Source: CAZZKG01 sp964654825
Lineage (GTDB): Bacteria; Gemmatimonadota; CAZMKB01
Reading direction: 5' to 3'
Assembly: GCA_964654825.1 (NCBI GenBank)
Contig: CAZZKG010000021.1
Span: 1-52,828 of the forward strand
Length of the DNA stretch: 52,828 nucleotides
Position 1 is the stretch's first letter. Every line of letters starts with the position of its first letter. Positions 18,305-26,007 of the stretch are shown piece by piece. A model generated the notes under the pieces. It searched no databases. It was given only the letters and a program-made list of their open reading frames with translations, and was not told the DNA's origin. Both the position numbers and the translations under genes were made by a program.

Positions 18305-18802
18305 ATGAAAAAAATCAGACTGATCCTGCCCGTAATAATCATCCTCATTGTAATCTTTTTCATGATTTTTCAAAACAGCCCTTCCTACAATCAACCCATC
18401 CGCTACAATCACAAGTTGCATATAGACCTGGGATTGGCATGCGAAGTCTGCCACCAATTCGTGCGGGAGCAGGCATTCGCCTCGATTCCAGGTATAGATA
18501 TGTGTATGGGATGTCACTCAGAAGCTCTGACAGACAGCCCAGAGGAAGAGAAGATCAGAAAATTCGCAGAAGTCGGTGCTGATATCCCCTGGATTCAAAT
18601 CTATGATATCGCCGACCATGTATTCTTCTCTCACAGAAGACATGTAACTGTCGCTGAGATCCCCTGTGAAACATGCCACGGCGAAGTCGCGACAAGAGAG
18701 ATTCCATTTACAAGACCTCTTGTCGACCTTTCCATGGCTTTTTGTCTCGACTGTCACGCGGACAACTCGGCAACCGAAGATTGTGTGTCCTGTCATAACT
18801 GA
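18305..18802 (+). CDS. Membrane-anchored pentahaem cytochrome c (QrcA/cytochrome c7-like)
   Basis: A 165-residue protein with an uncleaved-type N-terminal anchor (residues 4-22) and five CxxCH haem sites: 46-50, 67-71, 121-125, 147-151 and 160-164. Additional histidines (H36, H39, H105, H110, H113) can serve as distal ligands. H-K-L-H ahead of the first haem and S-H-R-R-H ahead of the third are typical of class III/c7-type cytochromes that feed molybdopterin-family complexes. QrcA of sulfate reducers is described with six haems; five are visible here. The start is placed at 18305 because the promoter overlaps the region of an earlier ATG. It should sit on the periplasmic face and pass electrons to or from the subunits encoded next. 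Confidence 0.85.
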   Translation: MKKIRLILPVIIILIVIFFMIFQNSPSYNQPIRYNHKLHIDLGLACEVCHQFVREQAFASIPGIDMCMGCHSEALTDSPEEEKIRKFAEVGADIPWIQIYDIADHVFFSHRRHVTVAEIPCETCHGEVATREIPFTRPLVDLSMAFCLDCHADNSATEDCVSCHN

Positions 18803-18810
18803 TTAGTGAG

Positions 18811-21198
18811 ATGAACCGCAGAAATTTTATCAAAACAACCGGTCTCGGCACCGCATTGACTTTCCTCACCGGGAAAGTTTTGAGTGTCGAGAATCTTTTC
18901 GGCGGAAAGCCGGCACGTCGACCCGAAGATCTCCTCGAGTCCTGGTCCGTCTCGACGTGCGGGGGTTGCAGTGCCGGGTGCGGTTTGAGAGTCCGGCTCA
19001 TCGGGGGTTCGATCGTTGGAATCAAAGGGAACGAGGAAAATCCGGTGTCGAGAGGCGGTCTGTGCTCCAGAGCTTTCTCCGGAATCCAGTCTCTGTATAA
19101 TCCAGACAGACTCAAGGGACCTTTGATGAGGGATCCCGGAGATCCCTCCGGGAACCGGCGTGACGTCTCGTGGGATGAGGCGATGGGTGAGCTCACAAGG
19201 CGGCTCACCAACGGGAGTACCGGTGAGCATCCGATACAACTTCTCACCGGCGAAAAAGACGGCCTCACCGTACAACTCCTTGCCCGGTTTGTCACCAGAA
19301 TGGGATCAGGGGAAGTTCTCTACTATCCCTGGGGTGACAGCCGCATGGCACACCCGGCCGTTCATGTGAGCCAAGGTATCGATGATCCACTTGTCTATGA
19401 CACCGAAAATTCCACATACATACTCTCTTTCTCGAATGATTTCCTCCAGACAAACCCCTCGCAGGTAAACCGGTCACGTGCTTTCGGCAGATTCAGACAG
19501 GGGACCTCACGTGTCCGTGGGAAGCTCGTTCACTTCGAACCCCGGTTATCTATCACCGCTTCGAAAGCCGATGAGTGGATAGCTATCAAACCTGGTACCG
19601 AAGGAGCTGTCGCTCTCGGTATCGCGAGCACCCTGCTCGAAGAAGGATTGTATAACAAGAGGTTTGTCGCTGCGCACTGTACAGGTTTCGATGACTGGGT
19701 TGATACCAGCGGCAACCTGCAATCCGGTTTCAGATCGACCATCCTGGATGAGTTCTCACCCCAGAAGGTATCAGAAATTACAGGAGTCAGTCCCGAGGTG
19801 ATCATCAAAGTTGCACGGGAGTTTGCCGGAGCGTCACGACCGCTCGCTCTAGGTTGCGACAGAATAGATTTCTCATACCAGGATATCGTCACACGGCTGG
19901 CGATACATTCACTCAATGCTCTCGCGGGAAATATCGACAGAAAAGGTGGTGTGATCGTTCCGAGGAAGATACCTGCCGGCAATCTGTCTGATTTCCCGGC
20001 TCATGACTCTGAGTCTCAGCGCACGGGAAAACGATTACCCGGGGGACAGTTCCAGTTTCCGGTTTCCCTGTATGATACCGATTCCTCTCTCGAACAGCTT
20101 CTGCTGGGGCGACCACCGGAGGTCCTTTTCGTCTATGCTGCCAATCCTCTGTTCACGTCATCGAGGAAAGCCGAGTGGAAAAAGTACATCGAAGGGGCCG
20201 GATTCGTCGTCTGCTTTTCTTCATTCATAGACGAAACATCCGACATTGCTGATCTCATCCTCCCGGACAGTCATTACTTCGAAAAATGGCATGAGCGAAC
20301 GACCTGGACAAACCTCGGTTATCCTGTATTCAGTATTGCTCAACCGGTGATCGAACCCATTAATCAGACCAGATGCACAGGTGATGTAGTACTGGAGCTT
20401 GCCGGGAACATCCTGGGTGATAATGACGATTTTCCCTGGAAGAATTATCGTGATGTTATCAAAGCCAGGGTCGCGGAGATCCACCGAGCCAGGCGGGGAG
20501 ACGTATTCGGGCCTCCATTCGAGGAGATGTGGGTGAGATTTCTCGAGAGGATCGGGTGGAGGGCTTCCTCTTTTCCGGATTTCGAAGCTTTCTGGGAGAA
20601 GTGTGTGGAGAAGGGCGGCTGGTGGGACCCCATTTATTACTACGGGAATACAAACCGGGCATACAAGAACAAATCCGGTAAGTTCGATTTCGGGATCGAG
20701 CTCGTGACAGCACGTGCACTTCACATCGGCACAATCAAGAGACTGTACACCGGAGACAGGTTCGACAAGAGGAGAGACCGCGAAGCTTCCCGCTATCCTT
20801 TCCTTCTTCATATACACAGTCACTATCCTCTGCTTGAAGAAACTGCTCACAATGAACCATTACTCATGGAACTCATGACATTTCAGTCGGATCAGAGTGG
20901 GGAGTGGCGGATGTGGGTGGAAATGAATCCCGAAGATGCGGACCGATCGGGTCTACATCACAACGACCGTGTTAAGGTTGAGACACCCGTTGGACAGATC
21001 GTCTGCACACTCAAACTGTTCGCGGGAAATCCGCCAGGGACAATCAGTCTGCCATTTGGACTGGGGCGGGAAACCGGCGGGAGATATGTAGAAGGGATTG
21101 GGGCAAACCCCACCACCCTTGTTGAATTCGAATTCGATCGACTGACAGGGAACCCCACGTGGGACACTACATACGCAAACGTAACGAAAGCTGGTTGA
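18811..21198 (+). CDS. Tat-exported molybdopterin oxidoreductase family subunit (QrcB/ActB-like)
   Basis: A 795-residue member of the complex iron-sulfur molybdoenzyme family. NRRNFIKTTG at the N-terminus is a twin-arginine signal. A [4Fe-4S] site is formed by C50, C53, C57 and C85. The molybdopterin-family body follows, with a dinucleotide-binding-type C-terminus (VEMNPEDADRSGLHHNDRV). In the segment where catalytic members carry the Mo ligand (about residues 203-222, ILSFSNDFLQTNPSQVNRSR) I see no Cys or Sec. QrcB and ActB are known to have lost the cofactor, so this subunit may be structural and electron-conducting rather than catalytic; that is inference. It starts eight bases after the cytochrome gene. 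Confidence 0.82.
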   Translation: MNRRNFIKTTGLGTALTFLTGKVLSVENLFGGKPARRPEDLLESWSVSTCGGCSAGCGLRVRLIGGSIVGIKGNEENPVSRGGLCSRAFSGIQSLYNPDRLKGPLMRDPGDPSGNRRDVSWDEAMGELTRRLTNGSTGEHPIQLLTGEKDGLTVQLLARFVTRMGSGEVLYYPWGDSRMAHPAVHVSQGIDDPLVYDTENSTYILSFSNDFLQTNPSQVNRSRAFGRFRQGTSRVRGKLVHFEPRLSITASKADEWIAIKPGTEGAVALGIASTLLEEGLYNKRFVAAHCTGFDDWVDTSGNLQSGFRSTILDEFSPQKVSEITGVSPEVIIKVAREFAGASRPLALGCDRIDFSYQDIVTRLAIHSLNALAGNIDRKGGVIVPRKIPAGNLSDFPAHDSESQRTGKRLPGGQFQFPVSLYDTDSSLEQLLLGRPPEVLFVYAANPLFTSSRKAEWKKYIEGAGFVVCFSSFIDETSDIADLILPDSHYFEKWHERTTWTNLGYPVFSIAQPVIEPINQTRCTGDVVLELAGNILGDNDDFPWKNYRDVIKARVAEIHRARRGDVFGPPFEEMWVRFLERIGWRASSFPDFEAFWEKCVEKGGWWDPIYYYGNTNRAYKNKSGKFDFGIELVTARALHIGTIKRLYTGDRFDKRRDREASRYPFLLHIHSHYPLLEETAHNEPLLMELMTFQSDQSGEWRMWVEMNPEDADRSGLHHNDRVKVETPVGQIVCTLKLFAGNPPGTISLPFGLGRETGGRYVEGIGANPTTLVEFEFDRLTGNPTWDTTYANVTKAG

Positions 21199-21281
21199 AC
21201 AATGAACCCACATGATTGTAAATGCTGCTGTAATATAATATCCGCCGTCGCCGTACATCAAAACCAGAGGGGATGCTCCTA

Positions 21282-21965
21282 ATGGTCAAATGGGGAATGG
21301 TGATCGATCTCGACAAGTGTACAGCGTGTCAGGCATGTGTCGCCGCATGCAAGATCGAAAACAATGTTCCTTTCATGAGTCCGGAGGAGGCTATGAAGGG
21401 CAGGACGATCAAGTGGATGGATCTGGTTACCTTTACCGAAGGTGAGTATCCTGAGGTGAAAATGAGGATTCTCCCGAGACCCTGTATGATGTGTGAAAAT
21501 CCACCCTGTATCAAGGTCTGTCCCGTCGGTGCCACTTACATCAACGAAGAAGGACTGGTAGGTCAGATATATGCACGATGCATCGGTTGCAGATACTGTA
21601 TGGCTGCATGTCCCTATACCCTCCGTTACTTCAACTGGTATGCACCGAAATGGCCACCGGATATGAGACACGGGTTGAACCCGGATGTGTCGGTCAGGCC
21701 GAAGGGAGTCATGGAAAAATGTTCGTTCTGTGCTCACCGTTTGATCCGCGCGCGTGACAAGGCACGTTTCGAAGGCAGGCAGCTGGCGGAAGGAGATTAC
21801 ATACCGGCATGCGTGGAAGCATGCCCTACAGGTGCAATGCTGTTTGGTAACCTTGCAGATCCGGAAGGCACACTGGCTAAACTGGCAAGGAGCCCGAGAG
21901 CTTTCAAGCTCATGGAAGATCTTGGTACCGAACCCAAGGTTATTTACCTGCGGGAAGGCGAGTAG
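21282..21965 (+). CDS. Four-cluster ferredoxin-like subunit (QrcC/NrfC/PsrB family)
   Basis: A 227-residue iron-sulfur protein with sixteen cysteines in four cluster motifs: CTACQACVAACK, CMMCENPPCIKVCP, CIGCRYCMAACP and CSFC with a distal CVEACP. That is room for four [4Fe-4S] centres. The ATG at 21282 is chosen because AGAGGGGA lies eight bases upstream; ATG at 21273 would overlap that site. It has no signal peptide; such subunits are usually exported together with the Tat-bearing partner. It should wire the molybdopterin-family subunit to the NrfD-like membrane protein. Confidence 0.9.
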   Translation: MVKWGMVIDLDKCTACQACVAACKIENNVPFMSPEEAMKGRTIKWMDLVTFTEGEYPEVKMRILPRPCMMCENPPCIKVCPVGATYINEEGLVGQIYARCIGCRYCMAACPYTLRYFNWYAPKWPPDMRHGLNPDVSVRPKGVMEKCSFCAHRLIRARDKARFEGRQLAEGDYIPACVEACPTGAMLFGNLADPEGTLAKLARSPRAFKLMEDLGTEPKVIYLREGE

Positions 21966-23327
21966 ATGGAAAACAAAGATAAAAATGGCTCTTCATATTC
22001 GGGGCCTGATGAGATTCTAATCGCACCGATAGAGCACTGGGGCAGAGGTTTCAAAGTTCTAATCGCCTCCCTCGCCGTTATCGTCCTGTGGGCGGTCTAT
22101 GCTTATATATATCAGTACCAGCACGGTCTCGGTGTCACCGGTCTCAACCGACCAGTGTTCTGGGGGATGTACATCACTAATTTCGTTTTTTTTATCGGTA
22201 TCAGCCATGCCGGTACCCTGATTTCGGCGATTCTCAGGATAGCTCATGCAGAGTGGCGGAGAGCCATCACCCGGTCGGCAGAGGTTATCACCGTTCTCGT
22301 ACTCTTTTTCGGTGTGGGAAATATTATCATTGACATGGGGAGACCAGACCGACTCATGAACATTCCCCTGCATGGGAAGCTGCGGTCGCCGCTTTTGTGG
22401 GATGTTTTGAGTGTGACCATGTACCTCATGGCCAGCTCGATCTATCTCTATCTTCCTCTCATACCGGATATGGCGATTCTGAGAGACTCGGTAAAGAAGA
22501 GGAACTGGTTCTATCGGGTTCTCGCACTCGGCTGGCAAGGGACACATCGACAGAAACGGCTTCTGGAGATCGGGATAGCCGTGGGTGCTATTGTTGTGAT
22601 CCCTATTGCGGTGAGTGTTCACACCGTGGTTTCGTTCGTGTTCGCGATGACCATCCAGCCCATGTGGCACAGCGCCATCTTCGGTCCCTACTTCGTCGCC
22701 GGTGCCATTTTCAGCGGTATTGCAGCCCTCATCATCGCCATGGCGATCATTCGGAGGGCTTACCACCTGGAGGATTATCTCAAACCTATTCACTTCAATC
22801 ACCTGGGACTCCTGCTGCTGATCATGACCCTGTTCTGGCTGTACTTCACCTCTTCCGAGTTTATAACGACATACTATGGAGCCGAACCATCACACATGAA
22901 AGTGTTCTACGAGAAGTTTACCGGGAAGTATGCACCACACTTCTGGCTGATGGTATTCTTCTGTTTTGTCATCCCCTTCCCTATCCTGGCAAACCGCAAG
23001 TTGAGAACGGTAAAAGGCACCGTCACTGCCTCAGTATCGGTGATCATCGGGATGTGGCTCGAGCGATACGTCATCATCATCCCTTCTCTCATAAACCCCC
23101 GGCTTCCATACGCGCAGGGATCATATCATCCCAACTGGGTTGAGATATCCATCCTGGCGGGGAGTTTTGCCATGTTCATCCTTCTCTATGCACTTTTCAC
23201 GCGTTTTTTTCCGATCGTTTCGATCTGGGAGATACGGGAGGGGAGGTCGAAGGGTGCCGAGGAGGTCAGTGACAGGGTCATGGAATACATGCCGGGCGAG
23301 GGGAGATTCAAAGGGAACGTAACATGA
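21966..23327 (+). CDS. NrfD/PsrC-like quinone-interacting membrane subunit (QrcD-like)
   Basis: A 453-residue integral membrane protein with about ten predicted spans. It begins immediately after the stop of the iron-sulfur subunit. Family features include an early His-bearing segment (FIGISHAGTLISAILRI) and a conserved acidic/aromatic region (IIDMGRPDRLMNIPLHGKL). NrfD-type subunits exchange electrons and protons with the menaquinone pool and carry no haem. Length and position fit QrcD, ActC and PsrC. Its last four bases overlap the next cytochrome gene (ATGA), so the cytochrome belongs to the same unit. Confidence 0.9.
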   Translation: MENKDKNGSSYSGPDEILIAPIEHWGRGFKVLIASLAVIVLWAVYAYIYQYQHGLGVTGLNRPVFWGMYITNFVFFIGISHAGTLISAILRIAHAEWRRAITRSAEVITVLVLFFGVGNIIIDMGRPDRLMNIPLHGKLRSPLLWDVLSVTMYLMASSIYLYLPLIPDMAILRDSVKKRNWFYRVLALGWQGTHRQKRLLEIGIAVGAIVVIPIAVSVHTVVSFVFAMTIQPMWHSAIFGPYFVAGAIFSGIAALIIAMAIIRRAYHLEDYLKPIHFNHLGLLLLIMTLFWLYFTSSEFITTYYGAEPSHMKVFYEKFTGKYAPHFWLMVFFCFVIPFPILANRKLRTVKGTVTASVSVIIGMWLERYVIIIPSLINPRLPYAQGSYHPNWVEISILAGSFAMFILLYALFTRFFPIVSIWEIREGRSKGAEEVSDRVMEYMPGEGRFKGNVT

Positions 23328-24535
23328 AAGACGAAAGAAAAAGAGGATTTACTGCGTTATCGATCCTGGTTGTCCTCCTCATCATGGTAGTCACTCTCAC
23401 GATCACCGGCACATGGGCATCAGATGAAGAGGAGTTTTTCGAGAAGGGTGATATCAAGAACGGATGGAAGGTATATTACGAGAAGAAGTGCGTTCACTGC
23501 CATGCGGTATGGGGCGAAGGAGCTCACATCGGTCCCGATCTCGGAAGGCTATGGGGTGAGGAGGTCACCGCAGCACAGCTTGCCGGATCCTTCTGGAACC
23601 ATGCTCCCGAGATGTGGGCCCGAATGACAGTGAAGGGTATACCCGCTGATTCACTCGATTACCGGGAGGTGGTCGATCTGTTCGCCTTCCTTCAATTCAT
23701 CAATTTTATCGATGAACCGGGCGACCCGGAAAGAGGGAGAGAAGTGATCGCCAAGAACGGCTGCATGCGTTGCCATTCTCTCAAACCCGAGGAAGAAGGA
23801 GGAGCGCCGGATCTCCTGCGCTGGGGTAATCTCATCAACCCGGTCGTCTGGGCTCAAAAAATGTGGAATCACGCGCCTGAGATGCTCAGCCACACACAGC
23901 AGGCCGGTATCAGATGGCCAGTGTTCCTCGAGGAGGAAATGGTTCATCTCGTCGCCTACATCCAGGAAAACTCCATCCGGGGAGAGATGGAATACCTTTC
24001 CTCAGGTGACCCTCTGTCGGGTAAGAAAATGTTTACCGAGAAGAAGTGTGTGCAATGTCATGCCATTGATGGAAGCGGCGGAAAAGTAGGTCCCGATCTC
24101 GCACGAGAGAAGAATTTCCCGAGGACTCTTACTCAGATGGCGGCCGAAATGTGGAACCACGCGCCTGAAATGATCAGGAGAATGAAAAACCGCAGAATCA
24201 AGTGGGAAGACTTCTCGGCACAGGAGATGGCTGACCTGCTCGCATATGTTTTCTACGTAAGATTCTACCGTGAAAAATCCGATATCGATAGAGGGAGAAC
24301 TATCTTTAATGAGAAACAGTGTTCCTCCTGTCACGTCGCCGGTGGGCTCGGGCCTGATCTGGTGGACCGGGAAGGGAAACTCACCGCTACTAAGATTGCC
24401 CATGTCATGTGGAACCACGGGCCGACCATGCTCAGAACAATGGAAGAACTGGGTATGGAATGGCCCATATTCGAGAAGGACGAGATGAGTTACCTGATCG
24501 GTTTTTTCAACAATATACAAAATGAAAGCAGGTGA
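23324..24535 (+). CDS. Tetrahaem cytochrome c made of four class-I repeats
   Basis: A 403-residue protein with an N-terminal signal or anchor (about 9-30), then four repeats of about 91-95 residues. Haem sites are CVHCH 56-60, CMRCH 147-151, CVQCH 242-246 and CSSCH 333-337. Each repeat carries a GPDL or similar turn and a W-N-H-x-P-x-M motif (WNHAPEM three times, WNHGPTM once), which offers the distal Met expected for class-I cytochromes. Met-ligated haems have higher potential than the bis-His haems of the first cytochrome. The gene overlaps the NrfD-like gene by four bases. The repeats look like products of internal duplication. It is not part of the known QrcABCD set. Confidence 0.85.
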   Translation: MKDERKRGFTALSILVVLLIMVVTLTITGTWASDEEEFFEKGDIKNGWKVYYEKKCVHCHAVWGEGAHIGPDLGRLWGEEVTAAQLAGSFWNHAPEMWARMTVKGIPADSLDYREVVDLFAFLQFINFIDEPGDPERGREVIAKNGCMRCHSLKPEEEGGAPDLLRWGNLINPVVWAQKMWNHAPEMLSHTQQAGIRWPVFLEEEMVHLVAYIQENSIRGEMEYLSSGDPLSGKKMFTEKKCVQCHAIDGSGGKVGPDLAREKNFPRTLTQMAAEMWNHAPEMIRRMKNRRIKWEDFSAQEMADLLAYVFYVRFYREKSDIDRGRTIFNEKQCSSCHVAGGLGPDLVDREGKLTATKIAHVMWNHGPTMLRTMEELGMEWPIFEKDEMSYLIGFFNNIQNESR

Positions 24536-24540
24536 TTGGA

Positions 24541-25698
24541 ATGAAACGATCAACTGCAGCAAAGATTTCCCTTTCACTGATTGGAATTTCTTTGGTCATG
24601 CTGTATGCCGGGAGGGAGGTCTTCGCCGAATTGGATCTCCCCAAACTCCAGAAAGACACCTTCAACAGCAGTGAAATATGTGGTAAGTGTCACACCGATA
24701 TCCACTCCTACTGGAGCAGCTCAATGCATGCCCACGCCCTCAGCGATCCGGTGTTCGTACTTGCCTACCTCACGGCCTACAAGGAGACCCGTGGAGAAGC
24801 CAGGAAGATCTGCCTGGTTTGCCACGCGCCTACCGTACTCTTCACGGAAGACTATGACCTCGAGTTGGAGTTGACGAAGGAAGCAATCACCTGCGACTTC
24901 TGTCATTCAGTCGAAGGTCTTGAGGAGAAGGACGGGAATTTCACTTACCGGCTCAACGTTGGGGAAACGAAGTTCGGCCCCTTCATGGATACTGATTCCC
25001 CAGTCCACAAGACGAAGGCGGTGGATTTCATTTCGACATCCGAGTTCTGCGCCGGCTGCCACGAGTTCAAGGGAGAGAACGGAGTGCCCATCATCAGCAC
25101 CTATTCCGAGTGGAAGGCAGGACCGAAAAGCAAAGAGGGGATCCAATGCCAGGATTGTCACATGCCGCTCGGAGAGGAGTATATAGTAACACAGGAGCTG
25201 AAACAAACCAAGAGGAGAATCAATCTTCACAATGTCTCCGGGCGCCATCAAAACCAGCTCAAGAAGGCAGCTACTATTGAGATCGGTGAGATGAAGAAGC
25301 TCGGCAACAAGAGAACCGTATCGATCGGTGTCACCAATTCCGGTTCAGGACACAAGATACCCACCGGGACACCCTCCAGGGTCCTCATACTGAATGTGAA
25401 GGTTAAGGATTTGAACGGACAGGTACTCTTCACCCGTGAGGAATTATTTAAAAAGACTTTGAAGGACGCCGAAGGGAATATTCTTACGGATGATACCGAC
25501 CTCCTCCTCAAATCAGCCTCGATTTACCAGGACAACAGGATCGCCCCGGGTGAAACCCGGTACATCACAGTCAGCTTCGCGGCAGAAGAAGACCAACAGT
25601 ACACCATCGATGCCCGGTTGTTTTACCGGTACAAAGTCAAGACGGCTGACTACCAGGAGATCCGGGTGGAGATGGCAAGCGACGTTGAGGTCAGGTAA
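24541..25698 (+). CDS. Pentahaem cytochrome c554-like protein
   Basis: A 385-residue exported protein with a signal peptide (about 1-29). Five CxxCH sites lie in the front half: 47-51, 91-95, 118-122, 170-174 and 203-207, with spacing like the cytochrome c554/multihaem family. SSMHAHAL and other histidines can act as ligands. The last 160 residues contain no haem and look beta-rich (VGVTNSGSGHKIPTGTPSR is a conserved-looking core). The ATG at 24541 is preferred, eight bases after AGGTGA; a GTG at 24532 overlaps the preceding stop. It may be the soluble electron partner or terminal reductase of the operon. Substrate (for example a nitrogen or sulfur oxyanion) cannot be inferred. Confidence 0.82.
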   Translation: MKRSTAAKISLSLIGISLVMLYAGREVFAELDLPKLQKDTFNSSEICGKCHTDIHSYWSSSMHAHALSDPVFVLAYLTAYKETRGEARKICLVCHAPTVLFTEDYDLELELTKEAITCDFCHSVEGLEEKDGNFTYRLNVGETKFGPFMDTDSPVHKTKAVDFISTSEFCAGCHEFKGENGVPIISTYSEWKAGPKSKEGIQCQDCHMPLGEEYIVTQELKQTKRRINLHNVSGRHQNQLKKAATIEIGEMKKLGNKRTVSIGVTNSGSGHKIPTGTPSRVLILNVKVKDLNGQVLFTREELFKKTLKDAEGNILTDDTDLLLKSASIYQDNRIAPGETRYITVSFAAEEDQQYTIDARLFYRYKVKTADYQEIRVEMASDVEVR

Positions 25699-25857
25699 AC
25701 ACACTCATATCACGAGTGTCATCGTTGTTCATCTCAGCCTGAACGCATATGGTACTCCCGGGACACCGCCATTATCAATACCCACCTGCTCACCGAAGAG
25801 GCTCATCACAACGTCAAGCCGGAGATTACCCCCCATCTGGAAGAACTTACTCGATGA
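25699..25857 (+). pseudogene. Protein-like tail in frame after the c554-like stop codon
   Basis: Immediately after the TAA at 25696-25698 the same frame stays open for 52 codons to a TGA at 25855. The translation reads like real protein, for example RDTAIINTHLLTEEAHHNV followed by KPEITPHLEELTR, and begins with a Cys/His-rich patch (HECHRC). It has no start codon or ribosome binding site. It is either the tail of a gene that lost its front, or a former extension of the cytochrome cut off by a stop. Nothing else is seen before the promoter at 25909. Confidence 0.35.
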
Positions 25858-25908
25858 TCGGCAGAGTTGTCACTGAAGCAATTGACCGGCAGGGAGTATT
25901 CGAATCGA

Positions 25909-25937
25909 TTGACAGATTCCCATTACAGAGATATAAT
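25909..25937 (+). promoter_or_regulatory. Consensus sigma-70 promoter for the tricorn-like protease
   Basis: TTGACA, 17-base spacer, TATAAT, all twelve bases matching consensus. Transcription should start near 25944, 64 bases before the ATG at 26008. Confidence 0.8.
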
Positions 25938-26007
25938 GAGTCTGAAAAACAGGAGAAAAATCAATAACCCTTCGTAATCGATTCCTTTTGAGAGAAGGAG
26001 TTCCTCC

